From contig CALCHI010000278.1 in the NCBI GenBank assembly GCA_937901285.1, positions 1 to 29,624 of the forward strand: a stretch of DNA of 29,624 nucleotides, read 5' to 3'. The translations under genes and the position numbers were made by a program. Numbering within the stretch: position 1 is the stretch's first letter; every line of letters starts with the position of its first letter. Origin of the DNA: UBA8437 sp003445035. GTDB lineage: Bacteria > Planctomycetota > Planctomycetia > Planctomycetales > Planctomycetaceae. Positions 16,017 through 24,233 of this stretch are shown one piece after another. Below the pieces are notes generated by a model. It had not been told where the DNA came from. It made no database searches and worked only from the letters and a program-made list of their open reading frames with translations.

Positions 16017-17489
16017 CTAGGCCAGCAGGTCGTGGATGACATTGCCGTGAACATCGGTCAAGCGGAACTGTCGGCCCTGGTACTTGAACGTCAGGCGTTC
16101 GTGATCGATGCCCATCAGGTGCAGGATGGTGGCGTGCAGGTCGTGGATGTGGACCGGGTTCTCAGCGATGTTGTAGCTGAACGGGTCGGTCTGTCCGTAG
16201 GTCGTCCCGCCCCGAACTCCCCCACCGGCCATCCACATCGAGAAGCACCGCGGGTGGTGATCCCGCCCGTAGTTGTTGGGTGCCAGCTTGCCCTGGCAGT
16301 AGGACGTGCGGCCAAACTCCCCGCCCCAGATCACCAGCGTGTCCTCGAGCAACCCGCGACGCTTCAGGTCGGTGACCAGGGCGGCCGACGCCTGGTCGGT
16401 TTCGCGGCACTGGTTGCGGATTCCCCCGGGCAGGCCACCGTGCTGGTCCCAGCCGGGGTGGTAGAGCTGGATGAAGCGGACGCCGCGTTCGACCAGCCGC
16501 CGGGCCAGCAGGCAGTTGGCGGCGTAGGTGCCCGGGTTCTTCGAATCCTTGCCGTACTCGTCGAAGATGTGCTTGGGTTCACTGCTGAAATCGGTCGCCT
16601 CGGGAATCGACCTCTGCATCCGAAAGGCCAGCTCGTACTGCGCGATGCGGGCCTCCAGCAACGGATCACCGGTCTGCTTGCCAGAGCGTCCCCCGGCCTG
16701 CTGAAGATCTCGAAGCCGATCGAGCATCAACCGGCGGGCCGACGCATCGACGCCGTTGGGATTGGTCAGGTACAGCACCGGGTCCTTGCCCGAACGGAAG
16801 CGGACGCCCTGGTACCTCGACGGCAGGAAACCGCTGCCCCACAGCCGGGACAGCAACGGCTGGCCTCCCTTGCCCTTGGTCACCAGCACCACGAAAGCCG
16901 GCAGGTTCGAGTTCTCGGTTCCCAGCCCGTAATCCATCCACGCCCCCATGCTGGGACGCCCGGGAAACTGGGACCCGGTCTGCATGTAGGTCACCGCCGG
17001 ACCGTGGTTGATCGCCTCGGTGTGCATCGAGCGGATGATGCAGATGTCGTCGGCGAGACCGGCCAGGTGCGGAGTCAGTTCGCTGATCTCGTTCCCGCCA
17101 TCACCGTGCCGCTTGAAGGCGAACGACGATCCGGCCAGCGGCAGGCTCGACTGGCTGCCGGTCATCGTCGTCAACCGCTGCCCCTTGCGGACGCTCTCGG
17201 GCAACTCGGTCCCGTGCAACCTCTTCAGCTCGGGCTTGTGATCGAACAGCTCGATCTGCGACGGCCCGCCGCTGTTGAACATGTAGATCACCCGCTTGAT
17301 GCGTCCGGGGCGGTGGGTGCCACCCAGCACACCGTCGCCCCGGGCCGGCTGATCGCCGAGGGTGCTCGAGAGCGCCAGGGCTCCCAGGCCCATCCCGAAA
17401 TTCTGCAGGAACTGTTGGCGGGTCAGCTGCGCGGGGTGATCGAACCCGGTGCAGGTCCCCCGGCCGGCCGAAAATGTTGCGTGTGTCAC
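16017..17489 (-). CDS. DUF1501 family exported protein (long type)
   Basis: A 490-residue protein. DUF1501 motifs run in order: VIYMFNSGGPSQIELFDHKPEL, RSMHTEAINHGPA, GRPSMGAWMDYGLG, RRLVERGVRFIQLYHPGWDQHGG, WGGEFGRT and GRDHHPRCFSMWMAGG. The leader reads LTRQQFLQNFGMGLGALALSS: the twin-arginine position is Arg-Gln, unlike the RR of the other two DUF1501 proteins here. The start chosen is GTG at 17489, because AGAGG lies 8 bases before it and it follows the PSD1 stop by 5 bases. An ATG at 17513 would overlap PSD1 and lacks a ribosome site. It is the partner of the PSD1 gene directly upstream. Confidence 0.92.
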   Translation of the reverse strand: MTHATFSAGRGTCTGFDHPAQLTRQQFLQNFGMGLGALALSSTLGDQPARGDGVLGGTHRPGRIKRVIYMFNSGGPSQIELFDHKPELKRLHGTELPESVRKGQRLTTMTGSQSSLPLAGSSFAFKRHGDGGNEISELTPHLAGLADDICIIRSMHTEAINHGPAVTYMQTGSQFPGRPSMGAWMDYGLGTENSNLPAFVVLVTKGKGGQPLLSRLWGSGFLPSRYQGVRFRSGKDPVLYLTNPNGVDASARRLMLDRLRDLQQAGGRSGKQTGDPLLEARIAQYELAFRMQRSIPEATDFSSEPKHIFDEYGKDSKNPGTYAANCLLARRLVERGVRFIQLYHPGWDQHGGLPGGIRNQCRETDQASAALVTDLKRRGLLEDTLVIWGGEFGRTSYCQGKLAPNNYGRDHHPRCFSMWMAGGGVRGGTTYGQTDPFSYNIAENPVHIHDLHATILHLMGIDHERLTFKYQGRQFRLTDVHGNVIHDLLA

Positions 17490-17494
17490 GGTCA

Positions 17495-20400
17495 CTACCT
17501 CTTCGTCACGCATTCGTCGAAGTTCATCAGTGTATTGGCCACCATGGCCGCCGCGGCAATTCTCACCGCCGGAATGCCCTTCTCGACCGGAGCCTTTCCC
17601 GTTTTCAGGAAGACCTCGGCCCGCTTGGGATCGGCCTGGAAGTACGCCAGTTGTTCGTCAAATCCCCTGCGGAGAATCTTCTGTTCACGATCGGTCGGAG
17701 CCCGGCTGGTCAGCCTGCGGAACATCTCGACCAGCATCGCGTCCACGTTCTCGCCATGCTTCTTGAGCATCGCCTGCCCCATCACCCGGGCGGCCTCGAT
17801 GAACTGCGGACCGTTGAGCAGCACGCAGGCCTGCAACGGCGTGGAGGTCCGTTCGCGCTTCACGACACAGACATCCCGCTTGGACGCATCAAGAGTCATC
17901 ATCACCGGCGCCGGGCCGGTCCGTTTCCAGAAGGTGTACAGGCTGCGGCGGTACAGGCCCTCGCCGTTGTCCACCTTGACCGGCTTGAACGAAACGGCCA
18001 GGTCGTATGGCCGAGCCGGCGATCCTCCGCGCTTGTCGACCAGCAATCCACTGGCCCACAACGCGTTGTCGCGGATCATCTCGGCCGGCCACTGGTACGA
18101 TGCCCCCCGGGCCAGCAACTGGTTGTCGGGGTCGCGAGCAACCAGTTCCTTCGACGCCGCCGAGTCCTGGCGGTAGGTGGCCGAGAGAACGATCTGGCGG
18201 AGAGTCCGCTTGAGGTTCCAGCCGCCGGAGACAAAGTCGCGGGCCAGCCAGTCGAGCAGGGCGGGGTGCGTGGGGGGCTGGCCCTGGCTCCCGAAATCCT
18301 CGGGTGTCCGCACCAACCCGCTGCCGAAGCACTGCTGCCACAACCGGTTGACCGCCACCCGCGGTGTCAGGGGATGGCCGGCATCGGTCAACCAGCGAGC
18401 CAACCCCAGCCGGTTACGAGGCGCGTCGGCGGGGAACGGGGGCAGCGAGGCCGGGGTGCCCGGCTCGACCTTATTGGTTGGCGCGTCGTAGGCCCCTCGC
18501 CTCAACACGTACGTCTGGCGGCGACGTGTGGCGTCCAGGTCCGACATCACCATGATCTCGGTGACACCGTCGTAGGATTCGCACCGCGTCTTGCGAGCCG
18601 CCTGGACGGCCTGCCGCTGATCGGAATACGGCTTGTCGACGGTCTCAAGAAAGTACTCGCGAAGCCCTTCCCGTTGCGTTCCGGTCAGTTGGTCGGCGGG
18701 TGTCGCCAGCGCCTCGTCCAGGCTCCGACCGTCGAAGAGCTGGGCGACCTCAAGATCGGTCAACCGGCGGTTGAAGACCGAGAACTCGTCGACGCTGCCG
18801 TTCTTGAATCCCCGGTCGCGGAACCGCTGCCCGATCGTGATCGTATCACCGCCACCACCGGAGATGTTCTTGTAGAGATTGTCACGAACCAGCGTGACGG
18901 CCGACGGACGACCATCGATGTAGATCTTCAGCCCCCGGGCCCGGTTCGAACCGTCCCAGGTCATGGTGACGTGATGCCAGTCGCCGACCGGGAACTTGCG
19001 GCGTGTGACCACTCGCAACGCGTTGCCCGGCCAGAAGTGGATCAGGGACCCGCTCAGACGACCGTCTTCGAGCATCAGTTGGTAACCCCGGCTGCCCGCA
19101 TCGGTCCAGGCCCTCGAGCGATGGAAGATGATCGCCCGTTTCTTCTCCTCGGGCGTCAGCATCCACAGCGACACACTGAAGGGCTGGAAGCGGCGGAAGT
19201 TGCCCACTCCGGTGCCGATGCCGTCGTCACCGGTCAACCGGGCGGCCTTGCCGAACCGTCCCGCAACACTGCGATTGGCACCGCCGGGCGGCTTCTCGAA
19301 ATCGTTGTGGTAGACGCGACCGGGCAGCGGACTGGGTGACCTGGCGTCGGGCTTGCGAGCGGCCAGCCACTGGCCTAACGCCCCCTGTTGCTGGCCGGTC
19401 ACCTTCCCCCAACTCGCCTCCGATTCGACAACCTTCGCCTCGGCCGCCGCCATCGCCGCCTTCTGCTTGTCGCTGGCCAGCAGCAGCGTGGGCGTCGGAA
19501 CCGAGCTGGTGAAGTACGAGTAGACGCCCGATTCGTCGATGTTGTTGAAGAAGGCGAAGAACTGGTAGTACTCCTTCTGGGCAATCGGATCGAACTTGTG
19601 CTGGTGACACCGGGCACATTCCAGCGTCAGGCCGAGAAAGGCCATCGCGAAGGTGTGGTTGCGGTCGGCGACGTACTCGACACGGAATTCCTCGGGAGTG
19701 CTCCCGCCCTCGACCTTCTGGGAATGCAGGCGGTTGAAGGTTGTGGCCAGCCGGGAGTCATCGGTCGGTTTCGCGACCAGGTCACCGGCAAGCTGCCAGG
19801 TGACAAAACGGTCGTAGGGCATGTTCGAATTGAAGGCCCGCACGACCCAGTCGCGGTACGGCCAGACGTGGCGATCCCGATCGACCTGGTACCCGTAGGA
19901 ATCCGAGTAGCGTGCGATGTCGAGCCATTCGGCCGCCATCCGTTCTCCGTAGGCCGGTGACTCCAGCAACCGGTCGACGACCTTGTCGAAAGCCTTCTCC
20001 GACTTGTCGGCCAGGAAGGCGTCGATGTGCTCGAGCGTGGGTGGCAGGCCCGTCAGGTCAAAGGTCACCCGACGGATCAGTCGTTCCCGGGCCGCCTCAT
20101 CGTTCGGCACCACCCCGGTGGTCTCCAGGCGTGACAGTACGAAACGGTCGATCGGGCTGCGGCACCACCCCCCGTTCCTGACCTCCGGTACCTGGACCGC
20201 GGCCACCGGCTGGAAGGACCAGTGCTCCTTGTAACGGCCGCCCCCGTTGATCCAGCGACTCAGGATGTCGATGTCACGTTTGGAGAGTACCCGGTTGGAA
20301 TCGGCCGGCGGCATGCGGTGGTCGGGGTCGGTGCTGGTGATCCGCTTCAACAACTCGCTGGCAGCCGGCTTGCCTGGAGAGATCACCTTTCGGGCGGAGG

Positions 20401-20584
20401 CCTCGAGATCCAGACGCAATTCGCCCTGGCGGGCGTTCTCGTCGGGACCATGACACTTGAAACACTTGTCAGAAAGAATCGGGCGGACGTCCCGCACGAA
20501 GTCCACCGGCTGGTCGGCCGCAACGGCCGTGGAAGCCGCCAACAGCACGAAAAAGACTGCCGATCCGGTCAACGGTGATCTCAT
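17495..20584 (-). CDS. PSD1 protein with inserted LamG-like domain
   Basis: A 1029-residue exported protein. Signal peptide (SAVFFVLLAASTAVAA); PSCyt1 with CFKCH at ~41-45 and RMPPAD near 90; DUF1549 at about 142-340 with a second haem motif CARCH (~323-327). A concanavalin-A/LamG-like domain follows at about 422-620 (FSVSLWMLTPEEKKRA, VGDWHHVTMTWDGSNRARG, LKIYIDGRPS, NGSVDEFSVFNRRLTDLEV). DUF1553 lies at about 700-960 (VNRLWQQCFGSGLVRTPEDFG, PALLDWLARDFVSGGW). The LamG domain suggests polysaccharide or surface binding, and the cytochrome motifs suggest redox function; the combination is known among planctomycetes, but its role is not. The ATG at 20584 starts directly at the signal peptide. 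DUF1501 follows within 5 bases. Confidence 0.95.
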   Translation of the reverse strand: MRSPLTGSAVFFVLLAASTAVAADQPVDFVRDVRPILSDKCFKCHGPDENARQGELRLDLEASARKVISPGKPAASELLKRITSTDPDHRMPPADSNRVLSKRDIDILSRWINGGGRYKEHWSFQPVAAVQVPEVRNGGWCRSPIDRFVLSRLETTGVVPNDEAARERLIRRVTFDLTGLPPTLEHIDAFLADKSEKAFDKVVDRLLESPAYGERMAAEWLDIARYSDSYGYQVDRDRHVWPYRDWVVRAFNSNMPYDRFVTWQLAGDLVAKPTDDSRLATTFNRLHSQKVEGGSTPEEFRVEYVADRNHTFAMAFLGLTLECARCHQHKFDPIAQKEYYQFFAFFNNIDESGVYSYFTSSVPTPTLLLASDKQKAAMAAAEAKVVESEASWGKVTGQQQGALGQWLAARKPDARSPSPLPGRVYHNDFEKPPGGANRSVAGRFGKAARLTGDDGIGTGVGNFRRFQPFSVSLWMLTPEEKKRAIIFHRSRAWTDAGSRGYQLMLEDGRLSGSLIHFWPGNALRVVTRRKFPVGDWHHVTMTWDGSNRARGLKIYIDGRPSAVTLVRDNLYKNISGGGGDTITIGQRFRDRGFKNGSVDEFSVFNRRLTDLEVAQLFDGRSLDEALATPADQLTGTQREGLREYFLETVDKPYSDQRQAVQAARKTRCESYDGVTEIMVMSDLDATRRRQTYVLRRGAYDAPTNKVEPGTPASLPPFPADAPRNRLGLARWLTDAGHPLTPRVAVNRLWQQCFGSGLVRTPEDFGSQGQPPTHPALLDWLARDFVSGGWNLKRTLRQIVLSATYRQDSAASKELVARDPDNQLLARGASYQWPAEMIRDNALWASGLLVDKRGGSPARPYDLAVSFKPVKVDNGEGLYRRSLYTFWKRTGPAPVMMTLDASKRDVCVVKRERTSTPLQACVLLNGPQFIEAARVMGQAMLKKHGENVDAMLVEMFRRLTSRAPTDREQKILRRGFDEQLAYFQADPKRAEVFLKTGKAPVEKGIPAVRIAAAAMVANTLMNFDECVTKR

Positions 20585-20630
20585 GGTCGGTCCGTCGGAG
20601 TGGTGAATTGATGGTCCCGGGGGGGATGAC

Positions 20631-20636
20631 ATTCTA
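20631..20636 (-). promoter_or_regulatory. Candidate -10 box for the PSD1-DUF1501-dehydrogenase operon
   Basis: TAGAAT on the minus strand (5 of 6 to TATAAT) lies about 47 bases upstream of the PSD1 start. It is embedded in the plus-strand decamer CATTCTAACG (20630-20639), identical to the one at 12595-12604 before the isomerase-like gene. The -35 region is weak (TTCGTC at a 17-base spacing). Confidence 0.35.
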
Positions 20637-20747
20637 ACGGATCACCACGATTGGACGAAATCGGTCGAATTGACCTTCCCGTCAACCGGTGGATTCAGGC
20701 ATCCTGTCGCCTGCTGACACGAAGCCACATCCTTGACCGGTTGGTAG

Positions 20748-22694
20748 ATGCGCGAATATTTCCTGGGGCTGCTCGACTTGGCTCCCGACGTGCTCGTATT
20801 CGTCGTCATCGTCCTGGCCGCCGAACGGATCGGCCAGTTCGGCTCACGTTGGCGACTGCCGCTGATCACGGGATACCTGGCTGCCGGCTTCCTGGCCGGT
20901 CCCGATGTCCTGAAGATCCTGGACCGGTCCGCGGTCGACGATCTGGGATTCGTCAACCAGATCGCGCTGGCGATCATCGCCCTGGCCGCCGGCAACGAGC
21001 TTGTCCTGAAGGAGTTCCGGTCACAGTTTCGGAGCATCGGCTGGGTGACCTTCGGACTGGTCGTGATGACCTTTGGCCTGGGCGCCGCCACGATGTACAT
21101 CCTGTCGGGATGGCTTCCGGTCATGAAGGATCTGGGAACCTCCACCCGCATCGCCATCTCGCTGTTGGCCGGAGTCATCCTGGTCGCTCGGTCCCCCTCC
21201 TCGGCCATCGCCATCGTCAACGAGCTGCGTGCCAAGGGTCCGCTGACGAATACCATCCTCGGTGTCACGGTGATCATGGATGCGGTGGTGATCGCGCTGT
21301 TCGCCGTGAACTCCGAAATCGCCCACTCGATCACCTCCTCCGACTTCCATTTCGGCTTCGGCTTTCTTGGTCTGCTGCTGGTGAAGTTCGCACTGTCGAT
21401 CGGTGCAGGATGTGCACTCTGGAAACTGCTCTGCGGGTACTTGCGATGGCCCGTGCCTCACTACCTGAAATTCGTTCTGCTGCTGGTGACCGGCTTCGGC
21501 GTGTTCCAGCTGACCGACTGGTTTCATCACTTCTCGGAAGACACCTGGGGATTGAAGATCCATGCCGAACCGCTGCTGATCTGCATGATCGCCGGCCTGT
21601 TGGTCACGAACTTCAGTCCACACCGTGCCGAGTTCTCCAAGCTGCTCAAAGAAATCGGTTCACCGGTCTACCTGACATTTTTCACCCTGACCGGAGCCTC
21701 GATCGACCTGGCCGTCCTCCAGCAGACCTACCTGGTCGCCGCCGGGCTCTGCATGGTTCGTCTCCTGACCGTGTTCGCCGGTAGCTTTCTCGGATCCACC
21801 ATCGCTGGTGACGCTCCGAGGTACCGCCGGATCATCTGGCTGGGATTCGTGACCCAGGCCGGCATCGGTATCGGCTTGGCCCGGGAAATCTCGGTCCACT
21901 TCGATGACTGGGGAAGCAAGCTGGCCACGATCCTGATTGCCGTCATCGTGATCAACCAGATCATCGGCCCGCCGATGTTCAAGTGGGCCGTGGGACTCGC
22001 TGGGGAAATCCGCCGGAAGTCCGCCGGGTTTCACGAAGGCCCCCAGTCGGCATTCATCTTCGGCAGCCCTGCCGGAGCCCCGATGATGCTGGCCAACCAA
22101 CTGGTCAGCCGGGGATGCAATGTCACCCTGGTCACGCTCGACGAATCGGCACGGATCGAGGAGGCCCAGTCCGGAGCCCGGGTGATCACGATTCCCGAGA
22201 TCTCACTGGAATCCCTGCAGACTTTGCCGCTGAATGATGCCGACGTGCTGATCGGCCTGATGGGCGATGACGACAACCTGGCGCTCTGTGAACTCAACGA
22301 CCGGGAGTTCGCGATCGAGAAAATCGTGGTGCGGTTCACCGAGCGCATCGAGGAGGGTCGGAGGTGGCACGACCGTGGCGTGATCGTGCTCGACCCAAAG
22401 ACCTCACTGGTCTCGGTGCTGGAACACTTCGTGACCTCGCCGGCAGCCACCTCGATCCTGCTGGGGATGGACCCCGAGCAGGACGTGATCGAGGTCGAGG
22501 TCACCGACCCGACCCTGGTCGGTGTCCCGATTCATGATCTCAAGCTGCCGTTGGACGCGCTGATCCTGGCCATCACCCGCAACGGTCACACCCTGATCTC
22601 ACACGGATACACCGAACTGCAACTCGGCGACCAGCTGACAGTGGTCGGTCCACCCGAGGTGCTGCCGGAGGCAACCGTGTATTTCGAGAAGTGA
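20748..22694 (+). CDS. CPA2/Kef-type cation:proton antiporter with TrkA-like C-terminal domains
   Basis: A 648-residue membrane protein. The first ~400 residues are a Na+/H+-exchanger-type transport domain with about a dozen hydrophobic segments. They include GYLAAGFLAGPDVL, the unwound-helix region ARSPSSAIAIVNELRAKGP and the family Asp in GVTVIMDAVVIALF. A TrkA-N-like Rossmann domain follows from about residue 430 and a TrkA-C-like domain at about 579-640 (VGVPIHDLKLP, LQLGDQLTVVGPPEVL). The first glycine loop reads FGSPAGAP instead of GxGxxG, so nucleotide control may be altered. It is expected to exchange K+ or Na+ for protons across the inner membrane for pH and ion balance. It is a single-gene plus-strand unit between two minus-strand blocks; the stop is 3 bases from the convergent M20 gene. 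Confidence 0.93.
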   Translation: MREYFLGLLDLAPDVLVFVVIVLAAERIGQFGSRWRLPLITGYLAAGFLAGPDVLKILDRSAVDDLGFVNQIALAIIALAAGNELVLKEFRSQFRSIGWVTFGLVVMTFGLGAATMYILSGWLPVMKDLGTSTRIAISLLAGVILVARSPSSAIAIVNELRAKGPLTNTILGVTVIMDAVVIALFAVNSEIAHSITSSDFHFGFGFLGLLLVKFALSIGAGCALWKLLCGYLRWPVPHYLKFVLLLVTGFGVFQLTDWFHHFSEDTWGLKIHAEPLLICMIAGLLVTNFSPHRAEFSKLLKEIGSPVYLTFFTLTGASIDLAVLQQTYLVAAGLCMVRLLTVFAGSFLGSTIAGDAPRYRRIIWLGFVTQAGIGIGLAREISVHFDDWGSKLATILIAVIVINQIIGPPMFKWAVGLAGEIRRKSAGFHEGPQSAFIFGSPAGAPMMLANQLVSRGCNVTLVTLDESARIEEAQSGARVITIPEISLESLQTLPLNDADVLIGLMGDDDNLALCELNDREFAIEKIVVRFTERIEEGRRWHDRGVIVLDPKTSLVSVLEHFVTSPAATSILLGMDPEQDVIEVEVTDPTLVGVPIHDLKLPLDALILAITRNGHTLISHGYTELQLGDQLTVVGPPEVLPEATVYFEK

Positions 22695-22697
22695 CGT

Positions 22698-24131
22698 CTA
22701 GCGGGCCGAGGGGGCCAGGCGGTAATCCAGGGGCGGTTTCTGTCCGGGCCGCATCAACGTGCGATAGGGTTCCTGGCCGATTCGTCGCCGGTGCTCGGTT
22801 CGCGCCGCGGCCAGTTGGTCGGGATTGCTGTAGAGATCCCAGGCGGTGGCGGCCAGCACCCGCGCGGCCAGTTGCATTCCCTTGCGGGCGATTGTCGTGC
22901 CTCCGCAGGCCACCGCCTGCCAGCTGTGTCCGGGCGTACCGGGCACCCAGCAGGAGGCCGAGAACCCGGTGGTGGGAACCGCCCACGAGACGTCACCGAC
23001 GTCGGTGGACCCTCGCCCGGTTTCGCCCCTGAGGCTGATCACCCGCTGGATGGAATCCAGTGACCGCGGCCGCGGCAGGTGTTCCCGGAGTCTCAGGGCA
23101 AACTCGGTCTCCTGGTCGTTGTACCTGAGATCGGCCAGTTCCTGGAGATTGCTCAGCGCGATGGTCGAAAGAGCATTGTTGGGCAGGATCTGATAGATGC
23201 CGCCCTCGAACTTGATCTCGAGTTTCGTCTCGGTGGCCAGGGCACCAGCCCGGGCACATAGCACGAGTCGCTCGTAAAGGCCGCGGACGACATCCGCCCG
23301 GGGATGACGGATGTAGTAGTAGACCTCACCGAAGGGCGGCACCACGTTGGGCGCATCGCCTCCGGCGGTGATCACGTGGTGGATCCGTGTCAGGTCGGGG
23401 GTGTGCTCGCGCAACAGTTCCGCCGCGTGGTTGGTCAACTCGATCGCATCCAGTGCACTGCGGCCCTGCTCGGGAGCCCCGGCAGCGTGAGCGGCCTTGC
23501 CGTGAAATCGGAACTTCACGGCCATGCGAGCCAGCGACGACCGGTCGCCGGCCGAGTTCGTGCTGCCCGGGTGCCAGTGCAACACCGCATCGCAGTCCTT
23601 GAACAGCCCGGCCCGCACCATGAACACCTTGCCGCTGCCGCCCTCTTCGGCCGGACACCCGTAGAAACGAACTGTCCCCTTGAGCCGTCCCGCCCTGATC
23701 TGCTCGGCAATCGCAATCGTCGCCGACATCGACGCGGCTCCGAACAGGTGGTGGCCACAGCCGTGGCCGTAACGAATGCCCTTGCGAGGAGCCCGTTCGG
23801 GAGTCGCCTGCTGAGACAGGCCCGGCAGCGCGTCGAATTCGCCCAGGATCCCGATCACTGGTTTGCCCTTGCCGAAGGTGGCCGTGAAGGCGGTGGGAAT
23901 CTCGGCCACACCACGACGGACATCAAAGCCGGCCCGCTCGAGCATCCCGGCCAGCAGGGCTGACGACTTCGTTTCCTGGTAACCCGGCTCGGCCCATCCC
24001 CAGATCTTCATCGCCGCCTCCCAGGTCGCATCGGCCCGCGAATTGATCGACTTGTAGAGCGAGGGCTTGTCCTGGGCGGCCAACGGAGTGGTCAACAGGC
24101 AGAAAAGCAGGGCGATCGATCGACGAGTCAT
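22698..24131 (-). CDS. Exported M20 family amidohydrolase, AbgB-like
   Basis: A 477-residue protein. A Sec signal peptide (SIALLFCLLTTPLAAQ) is followed by an M20 metallopeptidase/amidohydrolase domain most like aminobenzoyl-glutamate hydrolase subunit B (AbgB). Visible metal-site motifs are GEFDALPG (~97-104), GHGCGHH (~122-128), CPAEEGGSGK (~159-168) and LHWHPGS (~184-190). A dimerisation domain occupies the middle (FRFHGKAAHAAGAPEQGRSA), and a late TDVGDVSWAVP segment is typical of the family. It should hydrolyse an amide bond in an N-acyl amino acid or folate-breakdown type substrate, here probably in the periplasm because of the leader. An AAGGA ribosome site lies 7-8 bases before the ATG at 24131. 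No AbgA partner is next to it. Confidence 0.92.
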   Translation of the reverse strand: MTRRSIALLFCLLTTPLAAQDKPSLYKSINSRADATWEAAMKIWGWAEPGYQETKSSALLAGMLERAGFDVRRGVAEIPTAFTATFGKGKPVIGILGEFDALPGLSQQATPERAPRKGIRYGHGCGHHLFGAASMSATIAIAEQIRAGRLKGTVRFYGCPAEEGGSGKVFMVRAGLFKDCDAVLHWHPGSTNSAGDRSSLARMAVKFRFHGKAAHAAGAPEQGRSALDAIELTNHAAELLREHTPDLTRIHHVITAGGDAPNVVPPFGEVYYYIRHPRADVVRGLYERLVLCARAGALATETKLEIKFEGGIYQILPNNALSTIALSNLQELADLRYNDQETEFALRLREHLPRPRSLDSIQRVISLRGETGRGSTDVGDVSWAVPTTGFSASCWVPGTPGHSWQAVACGGTTIARKGMQLAARVLAATAWDLYSNPDQLAAARTEHRRRIGQEPYRTLMRPGQKPPLDYRLAPSAR

Positions 24132-24163
24132 GTTGGGTTCCTTGATGTTTGGCGCAATCCGAT

Positions 24164-24181
24164 CCGGGTGGCGAGACCCGG
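24164..24181. repeat. Small inverted repeat between M20 and M16 genes
   Basis: CCGGGT-GGCGAG-ACCCGG is a perfect 6-bp stem with a 6-base loop in the 102-base gap between the two minus-strand genes. It could be a leader hairpin of the M20 transcript; it has no T-run. Confidence 0.3.
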
Positions 24182-24208
24182 TGACCTGTTCCGGTAGTGA
24201 CAGAACAA

Positions 24209-24231
24209 CCGTTGTCCACGGCAGACAACGG
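24209..24231 (-). terminator. Possible terminator of the M16 peptidase operon
   Basis: CCGTTGTC-N7-GACAACGG is a perfect 8-bp stem starting 3 bases after the stop of the catalytic M16 gene. On the minus strand it is followed by TTGTTCTGT, a weak T-rich tail, so it may end the M16 transcript inefficiently. Confidence 0.45.
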
Positions 24232-24233
24232 GA

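Noticed and set aside
16032..19339. 714- and 621-codon plus-strand frames opposite the second PSD1-DUF1501 pair
   Set aside because: Long antisense frames caused by high third-position GC; low-complexity Gln/Arg/Gly/Val composition and no ribosome site or domain.
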